Assembly: GCA_963791225.1 (NCBI GenBank)
Contig: CAWBRV010000008.1
Span: 806,001 to 870,000, forward strand
Reading direction: 5' to 3'
Length of the DNA: 64,000 nt
Source: PALSA-612 sp963791225
Lineage (GTDB): Bacteria > Actinomycetota > Thermoleophilia > Gaiellales > Gaiellaceae
Shown here: in pieces, positions 40,242 through 49,194 of the stretch
How the letters are laid out: the number at the start of each line of letters is the position of its first letter
How positions within the stretch are numbered: position 1 is the stretch's first letter
Notes under the pieces: model-generated
Seen by the model: only the letters and a program-made list of their open reading frames with translations
Told to the model about the DNA's origin: nothing
Database searches by the model: none
Translations under genes and position numbers: made by a program

Positions 40242-41021
40242 ATGGCCCGTGTCCTCGTGATCGTCCCGTTCCCGCTCGGCGAGTCCGGTATGGCCAACCG
40301 GGCCGCCCAGCTCGAGAAGGTCGAGCTCGGCCCCGGCATCGAGTTCGAGTTCCGCGGCGTCCGCGCCGGCCCCGCGCTCCTCGACAGCGGCCACGACACC
40401 GGCCTGGCGGAGGTCGCGCTCGCCGAGGCCGGCATCCGTGCGCAGGAGGAGGGCTACGACGCCGTCTGCATCGACACGATGAGCGACTCCGGGGTCGGCG
40501 TCCTGCGCTCGTTCCTCGACATCCCCGTGATCGGCCCCGGCCGCGCGTCGTACCTGACGGCCCTGATGCTCGGCGACACGTTCTCCGTGCTGACCCAGTG
40601 GGACGGGTGGATCCCGATCTACAAGAAGGGCGTCCGTGAGCTCGGGCTCGAGAGCCACCTCGCCTCGATCCGCTCGATCAACATGCTCCCCGACGTCGAC
40701 AACCTGCTCGGCGGCAAGGAGGACGTCGTCTTCCCGATGCTGCGCGAGGCGGGCATGGTGTGCATCGAGGAGGACGGCGCGCAGGTGATCTGCATGGGCT
40801 CGACGACGATGCACCAGGCGGTGCCGTACCTTCAGGCGGAGCTGCCGGTGCCGGTCGTCAATCCCGGCCCGCTCAGCTACAAGCTCGCCGAGCTCGTTCT
40901 CGGCCTCGGGCTGACGCAGTCGAGGAAGGCGTATCCGTTCCCGACCGTGCCGAAGCCCGAGATGTTCGCCGCGATGATGGAGGCGGCGGAGGCGAACGAG
41001 CGGGCGGTGACGGAGGCTTGA
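40242..41021 (+). CDS. Asp/Glu/hydantoin racemase-fold protein lacking both catalytic cysteines
   Basis: A 259-residue protein of the Asp/Glu racemase superfamily. ATG 40242 with GGAGGT six bases upstream is preferred over GTG 40224. 'EEGYDAVCIDTMSDSGVGV' and 'AQVICMGSTTMHQAVPYL' align with the two catalytic blocks of hydantoin racemase (CFGDPG and GCAGM), but the cysteines are replaced by Thr79 and Ser187. Hence two-base Cys racemisation is unlikely; decarboxylase, isomerase or lyase activity is possible, as in other variants of this fold. It sits between the LLM and CaiB genes of the nine-gene operon. Confidence 0.85.
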   Translation: MARVLVIVPFPLGESGMANRAAQLEKVELGPGIEFEFRGVRAGPALLDSGHDTGLAEVALAEAGIRAQEEGYDAVCIDTMSDSGVGVLRSFLDIPVIGPGRASYLTALMLGDTFSVLTQWDGWIPIYKKGVRELGLESHLASIRSINMLPDVDNLLGGKEDVVFPMLREAGMVCIEEDGAQVICMGSTTMHQAVPYLQAELPVPVVNPGPLSYKLAELVLGLGLTQSRKAYPFPTVPKPEMFAAMMEAAEANERAVTEA

Positions 41022-42250
41022 CGCGACTGCCCCTGGACGACGTCCGCGTCGTCGCCGTCGAGCAGTTCGGCGCAGGCCCGTGGGCGACGCTGCAGCTCGC
41101 CGACCTCGGCGCGGAGGTGATCAAGATCGAGGACCCGCGCGCGGGCGGCGACGTCGGCCGCTACGTGCCGCCGTTCCAGGAGGGCGAGGACTCGCTCTTC
41201 TTCGAGACCTTCAACCGGAGCAAGAAGTCGGTCTCGCTCGACCTCAGACACCCGGAGGCCCGGCCGGTGCTCGAGGATCTCGTCCGCGCCTCGGACGCCG
41301 TCTACTCGAACCTCCGCGGCGACGGGCCGGCCAGGCTCGGACTCACCTACGAGCAGCTGAAGGAAGTGAACCCGAAGATCGTCTGCTGCTCGCTGTCGGG
41401 CTTCGGGATGACCGGCCCGCGGGCGGCCGAGGGCGGCTACGACTTCATGATGCAGGGGCTCGCCGGCTGGCAGCTCCTGACCGGCGATCCGGACGGACCG
41501 CCGACGAAGAGCGGCATCTCGCTCGTCGACCTCTCGGGCGGCTACGCGTCGACGATCGCGCTCCTCGCCGGCCTCTGGCGGGCGCGGCGCGACGGCGTCG
41601 GCTGCGACTGCGACGTGTCGCTCTTCGAGACGGCGCTGCAGGAGCTGATGTACATCGGCCCCTGGGCGGCCACGCACGGCTACGTGCCGCCGCGGCGGCG
41701 CAACTCTGCGCACGCCTCGATCGTCCCGTTCCAGAACTTCCGGGCGTCCGACGGCTGGATCGTCGTCGCGGCCGCCAAGCAGTCGTTCTGGGAACGGCTC
41801 TGTGAGGTGATCGGCGAGCCCGGGCTCGCGGAGGATCCCCGCTTCGCGACGATGGCCGCGCGCGACGAGAACCGGGACGAGCTCGTTCCGATCCTCGAGC
41901 GCTGTTTTGCGACGAGAACGGTGCAAGAATGGCTCGACGTGCTGGTGACGGCGGGGATTCCGGCGGCGAAGGTGAACACGGTGCTCGAGGCGCTTGCCGA
42001 GCCGCAGACCGAGGCGCGCGGCGACGTCGTCGAGCACGAGCACCCGACGCTCGGCACCGTGCGAACGATTCGCACCGCGCTCCGGCTCGAGGCCGGCGGC
42101 GAGGCGCTCGAACGGCCGGCAGCGCGCGGCCCGTTCCGCGGCGAGCACACCGACGAGGTGCTCGCCGAGCTGTGCGGCTACGCGCCGGAGCGGCTCGGTG
42201 CCCTGCGCGCGGCGGGCGTCTTCGGCGAGACGAAGGTCACGACGGCGTGA
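41018..42250 (+). CDS. CaiB/BaiF family III CoA-transferase, second copy
   Basis: A 410-residue CoA-transferase starting at TTG 41018, which overlaps the previous stop. 'VVAVEQFGAGPWATLQLADL' and 'GAEVIKIEDP' form the N-terminal CoA site, 'NRSKKSVSLDLRHPE' follows, and the catalytic Asp is at 171 in 'ISLVDLSGGYAS'. The protein is full length but clearly different from the copy at 331-1581. It would activate a carboxylate produced by the preceding enzymes to a CoA thioester, a link to the acyl-CoA dehydrogenase and CitE/MaoC genes under the same operator. The acid is unknown. Confidence 0.9.
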   Translation: MTRLPLDDVRVVAVEQFGAGPWATLQLADLGAEVIKIEDPRAGGDVGRYVPPFQEGEDSLFFETFNRSKKSVSLDLRHPEARPVLEDLVRASDAVYSNLRGDGPARLGLTYEQLKEVNPKIVCCSLSGFGMTGPRAAEGGYDFMMQGLAGWQLLTGDPDGPPTKSGISLVDLSGGYASTIALLAGLWRARRDGVGCDCDVSLFETALQELMYIGPWAATHGYVPPRRRNSAHASIVPFQNFRASDGWIVVAAAKQSFWERLCEVIGEPGLAEDPRFATMAARDENRDELVPILERCFATRTVQEWLDVLVTAGIPAAKVNTVLEALAEPQTEARGDVVEHEHPTLGTVRTIRTALRLEAGGEALERPAARGPFRGEHTDEVLAELCGYAPERLGALRAAGVFGETKVTTA

Positions 42251-43146
42251 GCGAGCGCGACCTCGTCGGCTACGGCGCCACGCCGCCCGACCCGCAGTGG
42301 CCCGGCGGCGCGCGTCTCGCGCTCAACTTCGTCCTCAACTACGAGGAGGGCGGCGAGAACACCCCGCTCGAGGGCGACCCGGCGTCGGAGGCGTTCCTGC
42401 ACGAGGTCGTGGGCGCGCCGGCGACGGTGGGGCGGCGCAACCTGAACACCGAGTCGATGTTCGAGTACGGCAGCCGCGCGGGATTCTGGCGCGTGCACCG
42501 GATCTTCGACAAGCACGGCCTGCCGATGACCGTCTACGCGGTCGGCCAGGCGCTCGAGCGCAACCCCGAGGCGGCCAGGGCGATGATCGCGTCGGGCTGG
42601 GAGGTGGCGAGCCACGGCTGGCGCTGGATCGACTACATGGAGATGTCCGAGGACGAGGAGCGCGAGCACATGAAGCGCGCGATCGCGGCGATCGAGGGCG
42701 TCACCGGGCAGCGGCCGGTCGGGTGGTACACGGGCCGGATCTCAGACAACACACGCCGGCTCGTCGTCGAGGAGGGCGGCTTCCTCTACGACTCGGACTC
42801 CTACGCGGACGAGCTGCCCTACTGGGTCGAGGTCGCCGGGCAGCAGCACCTCGTGATCCCGTACACGCTCGACGCCAACGACTTCAAGTTCCTGCTCGTG
42901 AACGGCTTCGTCACGGGCGACCAGTTCTACTCGTACCTCGTCGATGCGTTCGACCAACTCCGCGAGGAGGGCGGGAGGATGCTCTCGGTCGGGCTGCACT
43001 GTCGCGTCGTCGGCCGGCCGGGCCGCGCGAAGGCGCTCGACGCGTTCCTCGGCTACGTGCGCCAGCACGACGACGTGTGGGTGACGACCCGCGCCGAGAT
43101 CGCGAAGCACTGGCGCGAGCACTACCCGCCCGGCTACCCGCCGTAG
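42247..43146 (+). CDS. PuuE-like polysaccharide deacetylase family hydrolase
   Basis: A 299-residue NodB-fold protein. GTG 42247 overlaps the CaiB stop. The N-terminal 'LALNFVLNYEEGGENTPLEGD' block is typical of PuuE (cofactor-independent allantoinase) and related enzymes; 'EVASHGWRWIDYMEMSEDEE' and 'RPVGWYTGRISDNTRRL' follow. In this group the usual HxxxH metal motif is reduced, as here. Ureide or imide ring hydrolysis fits the operon better than glycan deacetylation. It is the last gene of the operon and overlaps the 3' end of the convergent TIR gene by 13 bp. Confidence 0.87.
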   Translation: MSERDLVGYGATPPDPQWPGGARLALNFVLNYEEGGENTPLEGDPASEAFLHEVVGAPATVGRRNLNTESMFEYGSRAGFWRVHRIFDKHGLPMTVYAVGQALERNPEAARAMIASGWEVASHGWRWIDYMEMSEDEEREHMKRAIAAIEGVTGQRPVGWYTGRISDNTRRLVVEEGGFLYDSDSYADELPYWVEVAGQQHLVIPYTLDANDFKFLLVNGFVTGDQFYSYLVDAFDQLREEGGRMLSVGLHCRVVGRPGRAKALDAFLGYVRQHDDVWVTTRAEIAKHWREHYPPGYPP

Positions 43147-45970
43147 GTGCGCTTCTCGGTCGCCGTGAGCTGACGCGTGACGCGGGTCTTGGCGAGCGCC
43201 ATCAGCGCGCCCGGGTTCTCGCAGTCGGTGCAGGCGTCCCAGAGGCGAATGATGCCGTAAGCATCCATCGTCGCGATCGTGCGGCCGTCAGGGCTGAACG
43301 CCACGCCGAACACCGGGACGGGGTGGTCGAGCGTTCGCAACAACCGTCCGGTCTCCGGATCCCAGATGCGGGCCGTGCCGTCCAGGCTGCCGGTCACGAT
43401 CAGCTTCCCGTCGGGGCTAGAGGCAAGGTCGACGATGCGTTTTGAGTGACCGGCCAGGGTGGCGATCGTCTGTCCGGTTCCCGTAGCCACGATCGCGATG
43501 TTGCCGCGGCCGCTCGTGTTGGCGATTGCGAGGCGCGTCGCGTTCGGGCTGAAGCGCAACGGCCCTCCGGAGCTCCCAATCGGGAGTTTGAGCCGAAGGC
43601 GGGCCGCGCCCGCTGCGGTGACCTTCCAAGTCATCAGGTGGTTCGGGCAGCGGTCGACTGCAGCGACGAGCTTTCCGTCGTCGCTGACCGCCTGGGCGCT
43701 GAAGCCGCACGCTGAGCTGCCGACGAACGTCGTCTCTCCGCTACGGGTGTTCAGGAGGTCGATGCTGCCCTGGCCCGAATCGGACTCCAGTTGTTCGGCG
43801 ATGCGGGAGCCATCGTGGTTGAGCGCCGGCGGATCGAGAGAAGCGGACGCCGACGGGTTCATCGCTCTCACCGGTCGTCGCGACCCGATATCCCAGATCC
43901 GCAATGTCCGTGGTCGATCTTCCTGGCAGTCCCTGCGTGCGTGGCCTGTGTACGCGAAGCGTGCCTGTGGCTCGACTCCCAGGGTCGGGCAGTTGTCGGT
44001 GCTGAGCACGAGCGGCCTTCCAATCGGCAAACCGCTCCAACTCCATGCCTGCGCGAGTTCGCGGCCGGCACTCGACCCGCCGGTCGGAGCGTACGCCGCC
44101 ACCACCCGGTCGCGGGCGAGGGCGATCGGGCTGCCGATCATCGTCATGTTGATCCTGCCGGCGTCGATCACCTCTTGCTCGGCGCCCGAGGCGCTGTAGA
44201 CGGCGCCGCTGCCGTCGCCTGCCACCACGGCGAACTGACGTCCGTCCCGCGAGAACCCTGCGCTGGCGAGGTACGGCGCGCTGACAGTAGCCTGATACAG
44301 CAGGCGGTGAGCGGCGAGCGAGTAGATGCCGAACACGTCCCCAGCGACGAACGCGACGCGGGTGCCGTCGGGGCTGAACGTCGTCCAGCGCACCACTTCC
44401 AGCGGGTCGTTCGACCGGTAGAACGTTGCTCGGCGGTCGAGCGTTCGCGCGTCGAGCAGATCAGCCCGGAACGTCTTCGCCGACGCAGATGGGGCTGACT
44501 TCCGGGTTACTGCGATCAGCAAGCCATCGGGGCTGTACTCGGCATGGGTGACTTGCTCGCCGGTGAGGGAAGACGTGGTGAGTTGCCCGGTTCGCACATC
44601 GAACACGCCGAGACCGTTGCGGGCCCCGACGACAACGTGATGGCCGTCCGGCGAGAATCCGACCGAGAACGCGTAGTTCGTGCCGTCCGCAGCCGACCCG
44701 ACGGCCGTCAGAGGGATGACTCGTGACCTGTGCCCCTCCCACACCACGAGTTTGCTGTCGGTCCCATCGGATTCGCCGCTATCGCAGCGAGCCGTAAGCC
44801 GTCGGGGCTGAACTGCAGACCCTGAGCGTTGCTCATCGCAGCGATCGTGCCTTGCCGCCGACCGCTTTTGGGATCGAGAAAGACGACGCCGCGGTCGGCT
44901 CCGACGGCGAGCACGGAGCCGGCCGGGTTATAGGCAACCCAGGGGGCATTGGCGCCGACGTTGATGCGCCGGCGGACTTCCATCGTGTTGGCGTCGACCA
45001 GTTGGATCGTCCCGTTCCACGAGCCCTCGGCAATCTGCGCACCGTCGGGGCTGAACGCGACGTTTGGCCCAAACCCGCCCCCGCGCGATTGGTCGCCGAC
45101 GCTCGGAAGTCGCTTGCGAAGGGAGGAGAGGTCGATCGCACGGCGGAGCGCGTACGTCGCTTCAGGCGTCTGGCGGGTCTGCTCGGCCTCCATCGCAAGG
45201 AGCAGTGCGCGTTCCGGGTCGACCGACAGCTGAGTTGCGCTCGCGGCCGCCAACACGCGCGACTGGGCGTTGGACTTGGCGTCGACCGCCTGACTGCGGC
45301 TGATCAGGGCGAAGGCGGCTAGTGCGGCGGCGACGACGACGGCGACCAGGCTCGCTCCGACGACGATCCGTTGCCGTCGTGCGGAGGCGATGCGGCTGGT
45401 GAGCAGGTACTCGCGCTGCAGGGTGGTCGGGGCGGGTTCTTTCTCACCGTCGACTCCGGCCAACCATGTCTCGGCGGCCGCCAACTCGCTGCCGCGCAGC
45501 AGGAAGCTTTTGTCGCGGCCGTGGTGCTCCCACTCGAGGGCCTTCACCAGCCAGCGGGTGTGCGCGCGGACGTGGTCGAGGTCGGTGTCGAGGGCGGCGA
45601 CCAGCCGGTCGGAGGCGGCGTGCGCGTCGACGTCCGGGGTGAACGGGATCCAGTTGCGAACCCGCACCGCTTCAGGCAGCGCGTCGTCTGCGACCGGTTC
45701 GCGCAGCAGCGGCACCAGCCGCTTGTTCAGCTCGAGCGCGTGCTCGACCTCCTGCTCGCAAAACTGGGACGCGGCCGACTCGGGGGTGATCACGAACACG
45801 AATGCGTCCGAGCCCTCGATCGCCGAGCGGATCGCGTCCGGGAACACCTCCGCGTCCTCGATTCCCTCCGTGTCCACCCACACGGTCTTGCCGCGCGCCT
45901 CCAGATCCGACACGAGCCCCTGCACGAACTCCCCGTCACGACGCGAATAGGAGAGGAACACGTCAGGCAT
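43134..45970 (-). CDS. TIR domain - transmembrane - WD40 repeat protein, frameshifted
   Basis: ATG 45970 starts a TIR domain (residues 1-90: 'VFLSYSRRDGEFVQGLVSDL', 'VWVDTEGIEDAEVF', 'SQFCEQEVEHAL'); Glu74 is at the NADase catalytic position. A helical region, one transmembrane segment (about 202-224), the 'DPERALLLAMEAEQTRQTPE' helix-pair motif and then WD40-type blades ('VAFSPDG', 'GSLDGTARIWD', 'IATMDAYGIIRLWD') follow. The coding frame changes at about 44770-44785, where one indel joins '..LRLAAIA' to 'ESDGTDSKLVVWEGH'. Rejoined length is about 945 residues. The TIR-helix-WD40 type occurs in actinobacteria, mostly with an NTPase domain that is missing here. Divergent from the cyclase gene at 46102. 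Confidence 0.82.
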
Positions 45971-46067
45971 GCAAACCCGCTTCCACCTTGGGGTACGCGA
46001 ACGAGCACTTGCTGCGCCGACGACCGACGCCCACCCCGAGAAAGCGGTAAGCGACCGTACCACGTGC

Positions 46068-46101
46068 GTTTCGAAAAGAACAAGCGCCGTAGAGTGGCGC
46101 C
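46068..46101 (+). promoter_or_regulatory. Putative leaderless promoter of the SLOG-cyclase gene
   Basis: GTTTCG (46068-46073), a 16-bp spacer and TAGAGT (46090-46095) precede the ATG by 6 nt, placing the transcription start at or next to the start codon. No Shine-Dalgarno is present. The 131-bp divergent region to the TIR gene shows no other strong signal. Confidence 0.4.
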
Positions 46102-47892
46102 ATGCCGGAGCCGGTGGAGGTGTGGATCGAGCGGGTGCGCGACGCCGAGCGTCGGGGCGAGCTGCTGTTCGCATTCGACTTGGCCGAGCGCGGCCTCGAG
46201 GAGCATCCGGACGACTTTTGGTTGAGGCACCGTGCCGTGCTGGCGCTCGCCCGGGCGGGCTCGACCGACGAGGCGCAACGCCGTTTCGACGCCTACGGCC
46301 TCGCCGCCGTCGACGACGAGGAGGCACAGACGCTGCAGGCGCGGATCAGGAAGGACGTCGCCCTCGCAGCAGAAGGAGAGGAGCGTCGGCGGGAGGCACG
46401 GCGGGCGGCGGCGCTGTACGCCGGGATCTTCGAGCAGACGGGCGGCTATTTCCCGGGTGTCAACGCTGCCACGTTGATGCTCGTCGCGGGCGAGGCGGAC
46501 GAGGCGCGGCGGCTGGCGCAGCGCGTGCTCGAGGCGACCGCTGCCGAGGATCCGGGCTCGTACTACGTTCAGGCGAGCGAGGCCGAGGCGCAGCTCGTGC
46601 TCGGTCGCGTCGACGATGCCCACCGGGCGCTCGTCCGCGCCGTTGCGGTGCTGGGCGGCGATTACGGTGCGCTTGCGACGACCCGTCGTCAGCTCAGGCT
46701 CATCTGCGAGGAGTCAAACCTCGGGACGGAGCTCCTGTCTGCGATCGCGGGACCGTCCGTCCTCCACTACACCGGACACCGAGTCGATCCCGCCGGCGGC
46801 GGAGACGGTCGCTTTCCCGCCGACGCCGAGCCGGACGTGGCGGCCGCTATCGCGGCGGAGGTCGAGCGGAATCCTCCGGGGTTCGCGTACGGCTCGCTCG
46901 CGAGCGGCGCGGACATCCTCTGTGCGGAGGCGCTGCTCACAGCCGGGAGCGAGCTGCACGTCGTGCTCCCCTTCGCCCGTGACGAGTTCGTGCGCAGCTC
47001 CGTCGCGGACGGCGGCCGCGACTGGGTGGCGCGCTTCGAGCGCTGTCTCGCTGCAGCCTCCTCGGTCAGCTATGCGACCGACGACGCCTACCTCGACGAC
47101 GACGTGCTCTACGGGTATGCCTCCGAGCTGGCGATGGGCTTGGCGCTGCTCCGGGGCCGCTACGTCGACGCGCCCGTGCGTCAGATCGCGATCTGGGACA
47201 GTGAAGCGGCGCGTGGCGAGGCGGGAACCGCGATCGACGTCGCCACCTGGACCGGACACGGCCATGCGGTCACGATCATCGCCCCAGGCGGACGGCCCCC
47301 GCCGTCGACGCCAATCCCGCCGGCCGGAGCGAGCGGGTCCCGCAGGGTCGTGCGAGCGCTCCTGTTCTCCGACATCGCGGGGTTCTCGAAGCTGACCGAC
47401 GAGCAGCTTCCCCGCTTCGCCGAGCACGTGCTCGGCGCGATGGCCGATGTGCTCGATCGGCACGCCGATGCGATCGCCTACCGCGAGACCTGGGGCGACG
47501 CGATCTACGTCGTGCTCACGGACCCGGTGAGCGCGGCCGCATGCGCTCTCGACCTCCAGGACGCGATGGAGTCGATCGACCTCGTCGCGCTGCGGCTGCC
47601 CTCGCATCTGGCACTGCGGCTCGGAGGCCACGTAGGGCCGGTGTTTCCCGTTCGCAACCCGATCATGGGGACTCCCGGGTTCATGGGTTCGCACGTCAGC
47701 CGAACCGCCCGCATCGAGCCGGTCACCCCGCCGGGCTCCGTTTTCGTGACGGAACCGTTCGCCGCCGCCCTCATGCTCGGGAACAGCTGGTTCTCCTGCG
47801 ACTACGTCGGCCACATCCCGGCGGCCAAGGATCTGGGGCGGGTCAGGATGTACCGACTCGGACGCGGGCGGGCGCAGGCCGGGGGCGGATAG
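46102..47892 (+). CDS. TPR / SLOG-like / class III nucleotidyl cyclase protein
   Basis: A 596-residue cytoplasmic protein. Residues 1-210 are helical TPR-like repeats (TRAFs-binding-like). Residues 217-396 look like a SLOG/Rossmann nucleotide-sensing domain: 'HYTGHRVDP', 'YGSLASGADILCAEALLTAG' and 'LHVVLPFARDEFVRSSV'. Residues 416-596 are a class III cyclase domain with metal Asp424 ('LFSDIAGFSKL') and Asp466 ('ETWGDAIYVVL'); the transition-state region reads 'GSHVSRTARIEP', keeping the Arg but with Ser in place of the usual Asn. Whether it makes cAMP, cGMP or another nucleotide is unknown. Divergent from the TIR-WD40 gene, which suggests a joint nucleotide-signalling role. Confidence 0.8.
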   Translation: MPEPVEVWIERVRDAERRGELLFAFDLAERGLEEHPDDFWLRHRAVLALARAGSTDEAQRRFDAYGLAAVDDEEAQTLQARIRKDVALAAEGEERRREARRAAALYAGIFEQTGGYFPGVNAATLMLVAGEADEARRLAQRVLEATAAEDPGSYYVQASEAEAQLVLGRVDDAHRALVRAVAVLGGDYGALATTRRQLRLICEESNLGTELLSAIAGPSVLHYTGHRVDPAGGGDGRFPADAEPDVAAAIAAEVERNPPGFAYGSLASGADILCAEALLTAGSELHVVLPFARDEFVRSSVADGGRDWVARFERCLAAASSVSYATDDAYLDDDVLYGYASELAMGLALLRGRYVDAPVRQIAIWDSEAARGEAGTAIDVATWTGHGHAVTIIAPGGRPPPSTPIPPAGASGSRRVVRALLFSDIAGFSKLTDEQLPRFAEHVLGAMADVLDRHADAIAYRETWGDAIYVVLTDPVSAAACALDLQDAMESIDLVALRLPSHLALRLGGHVGPVFPVRNPIMGTPGFMGSHVSRTARIEPVTPPGSVFVTEPFAAALMLGNSWFSCDYVGHIPAAKDLGRVRMYRLGRGRAQAGGG

Positions 47893-47918
47893 CGCACGAC
47901 GCAGCCTCCGGGTACGTG

Positions 47919-48749
47919 TCAGGCGGCGAGTGCGTTCCGGAAGAAAGCGGTGACGATCCGCGTGGCGTCGGCCGGGCACTCGAGCAGGTCGGCGTGGCCG
48001 ATGTCCGGGAACTCGTGCGTCGTGATCTGCGGGTTCATCGCCGCCATCTGCCGGGCGCCCAGACCCGACGGCGCCAGCTCGGGCGGGCAGAGGATGTCGT
48101 ACGTCCCGTTCGTCATCAGGAGCGGCCGCTCGATCTTGGGCACGAGCTCCGTCAGGTCCATGTTCTCCATCGCGATGCAGGCCTGGCGCACGGTGTACGG
48201 GTCGTTCCAGCCGATCACCGTGCGGACGAGCTCGAACGTGTCCTTGCCCTCCTCGCTCTCGAGGAACTTCGCTCCGACTGCCTGTGTCGTGACGTGGTCC
48301 GAGAAGTCGTCCCACGGCATCGCCTCGGCCATTCGCCGCCAGACGCGGAACAGCGTGCGCCGGTAGACGTCCGGCTTGGCGAAGGCGACGTCGGCGCAGG
48401 CGGCGATCGTGCGCTCGGGATACACCGCCGTGAACGCGATCGCGATCATTCCGCCCATCGACGTGCCGTGGACGAGGACCCGCTCGAGGCCGATCGCGTC
48501 GAGCAGCGCAGCGCCGTCCCGGGCCCAGCCCTCGATCGTGAACTCCTCGTGCGGGTGGTCGGAAGCGCCGTAGCCGCGCGCGTCGAAGGCGAGGAGACGG
48601 AAGCCGGCGTCGCGGAATCCGTCGTTGACGGCGCCGAAGTTGTGCCGCCCGAACAGGCCGCCGCCGAACTGGATCACGACCGGCCCGTCTTCGGGCCCGG
48701 TCAGCTCGTAGTAGATCCGCAGTCCGTCGTCGATCTGCGTGTACGGCAT
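47919..48749 (-). CDS. Alpha/beta hydrolase, second copy
   Basis: A 276-residue alpha/beta hydrolase with the nucleophile elbow HGTSMGG (Ser near residue 96), 'LLAFDARGYGASDHP' before it and C-terminal 'FPDIGHADLL' with the catalytic His. It is a paralogue of 8503-9372, sharing elbow and 'MGGMIAIAFTAVYPERT'. ATG 48749 follows GGGAGGG. The recurring AAGTCTGACTT operator lies 32 bp upstream and overlaps a good TATAAG -10 box, so both hydrolases appear under the same regulator. It is convergent with the cyclase gene at 47892. Confidence 0.9.
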   Translation of the reverse strand: MPYTQIDDGLRIYYELTGPEDGPVVIQFGGGLFGRHNFGAVNDGFRDAGFRLLAFDARGYGASDHPHEEFTIEGWARDGAALLDAIGLERVLVHGTSMGGMIAIAFTAVYPERTIAACADVAFAKPDVYRRTLFRVWRRMAEAMPWDDFSDHVTTQAVGAKFLESEEGKDTFELVRTVIGWNDPYTVRQACIAMENMDLTELVPKIERPLLMTNGTYDILCPPELAPSGLGARQMAAMNPQITTHEFPDIGHADLLECPADATRIVTAFFRNALAA

Positions 48750-48780
48750 CTCAGCCCTCCCTCGCGTGCTTGACGCGCGG

Positions 48781-48794
48781 AAGTCTGACTTATA
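48781..48794 (-). promoter_or_regulatory. AAGTCTGACTT operator overlapping -10 of the hydrolase gene
   Basis: The perfect 11-bp palindrome AAGTCTGACTT (48781-48791) overlaps TATAAG (48789-48794 on the minus strand), a near-consensus -10 box. The -35 region is weak. The core is the same GTC-N-GAC as at the five other sites. Confidence 0.6.
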
Positions 48795-48821
48795 GGACTG
48801 TGGCCGTGCGGGGAAGCGGTG

Positions 48822-49013
48822 CTAGTCCCAGGAACGGCCGACGCGATCCCAGGCGACGTCGCTCGGGAGCCACTCGGTGTTGATCGTCGACCAGAGGCGC
48901 GTCACCTTGGCCGCACCGCACTTCGGGCAAGGCGGAGTCGGCTTGTCCGAGGTCGAGAGATACTCCTCGAAGCGCTCCTCGCAGGAGTCGCACCGGTACT
49001 CGTAGATCGGCAC
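48822..49013 (-). CDS. FmdB-family zinc ribbon protein
   Basis: A 63-residue protein starting at GTG 49013 with 'PIYEYRCDSCEERFEEYLS' and a second CxxC in 'PPCPKCGAAKV', the FmdB zinc-ribbon pattern. The open frame continues far upstream, but that part is antisense to the amidase. The family is often beside amidase or formamidase genes and is thought to be regulatory. Its start codon is only one base from the start of the divergent gene at 49015, so each promoter must lie inside the other gene. Confidence 0.85.
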   Translation of the reverse strand: MPIYEYRCDSCEERFEEYLSTSDKPTPPCPKCGAAKVTRLWSTINTEWLPSDVAWDRVGRSWD

Positions 49014-49014
49014 T

Positions 49015-49194
49015 ATGACCGAGTTTAGCCCCACTTCCGAGACACCGTCGATCGACTTCCTCCGCGAGGTGGCCGCGCGGCAGGGGGTGACCGTCTCCGA
49101 CGAGGACCTGGTCGGCGTGCTCGGGTTCCTCGAGGTGGTGCTGCCGAGGCTGGCCGAGCTCGAGCAGAGGCTGCCGCCGGGGACGCAGCCGTGA
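49015..49194 (+). CDS. AtzG/GatC-like small amidase partner
   Basis: A 59-residue protein: 'TPSIDFLREVAARQGVTVSD' then 'LVGVLGFLEVVLPRLAELEQ'. The size, helix pattern and position directly before an amidase resemble AtzG and other GatC-like chaperone subunits that complete GatA-type amidases. Its TGA overlaps the GTG of the amidase (GTGA). No Shine-Dalgarno is evident, and the divergent FmdB start is one base away, so initiation may be leaderless. Confidence 0.65.
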   Translation: MTEFSPTSETPSIDFLREVAARQGVTVSDEDLVGVLGFLEVVLPRLAELEQRLPPGTQP

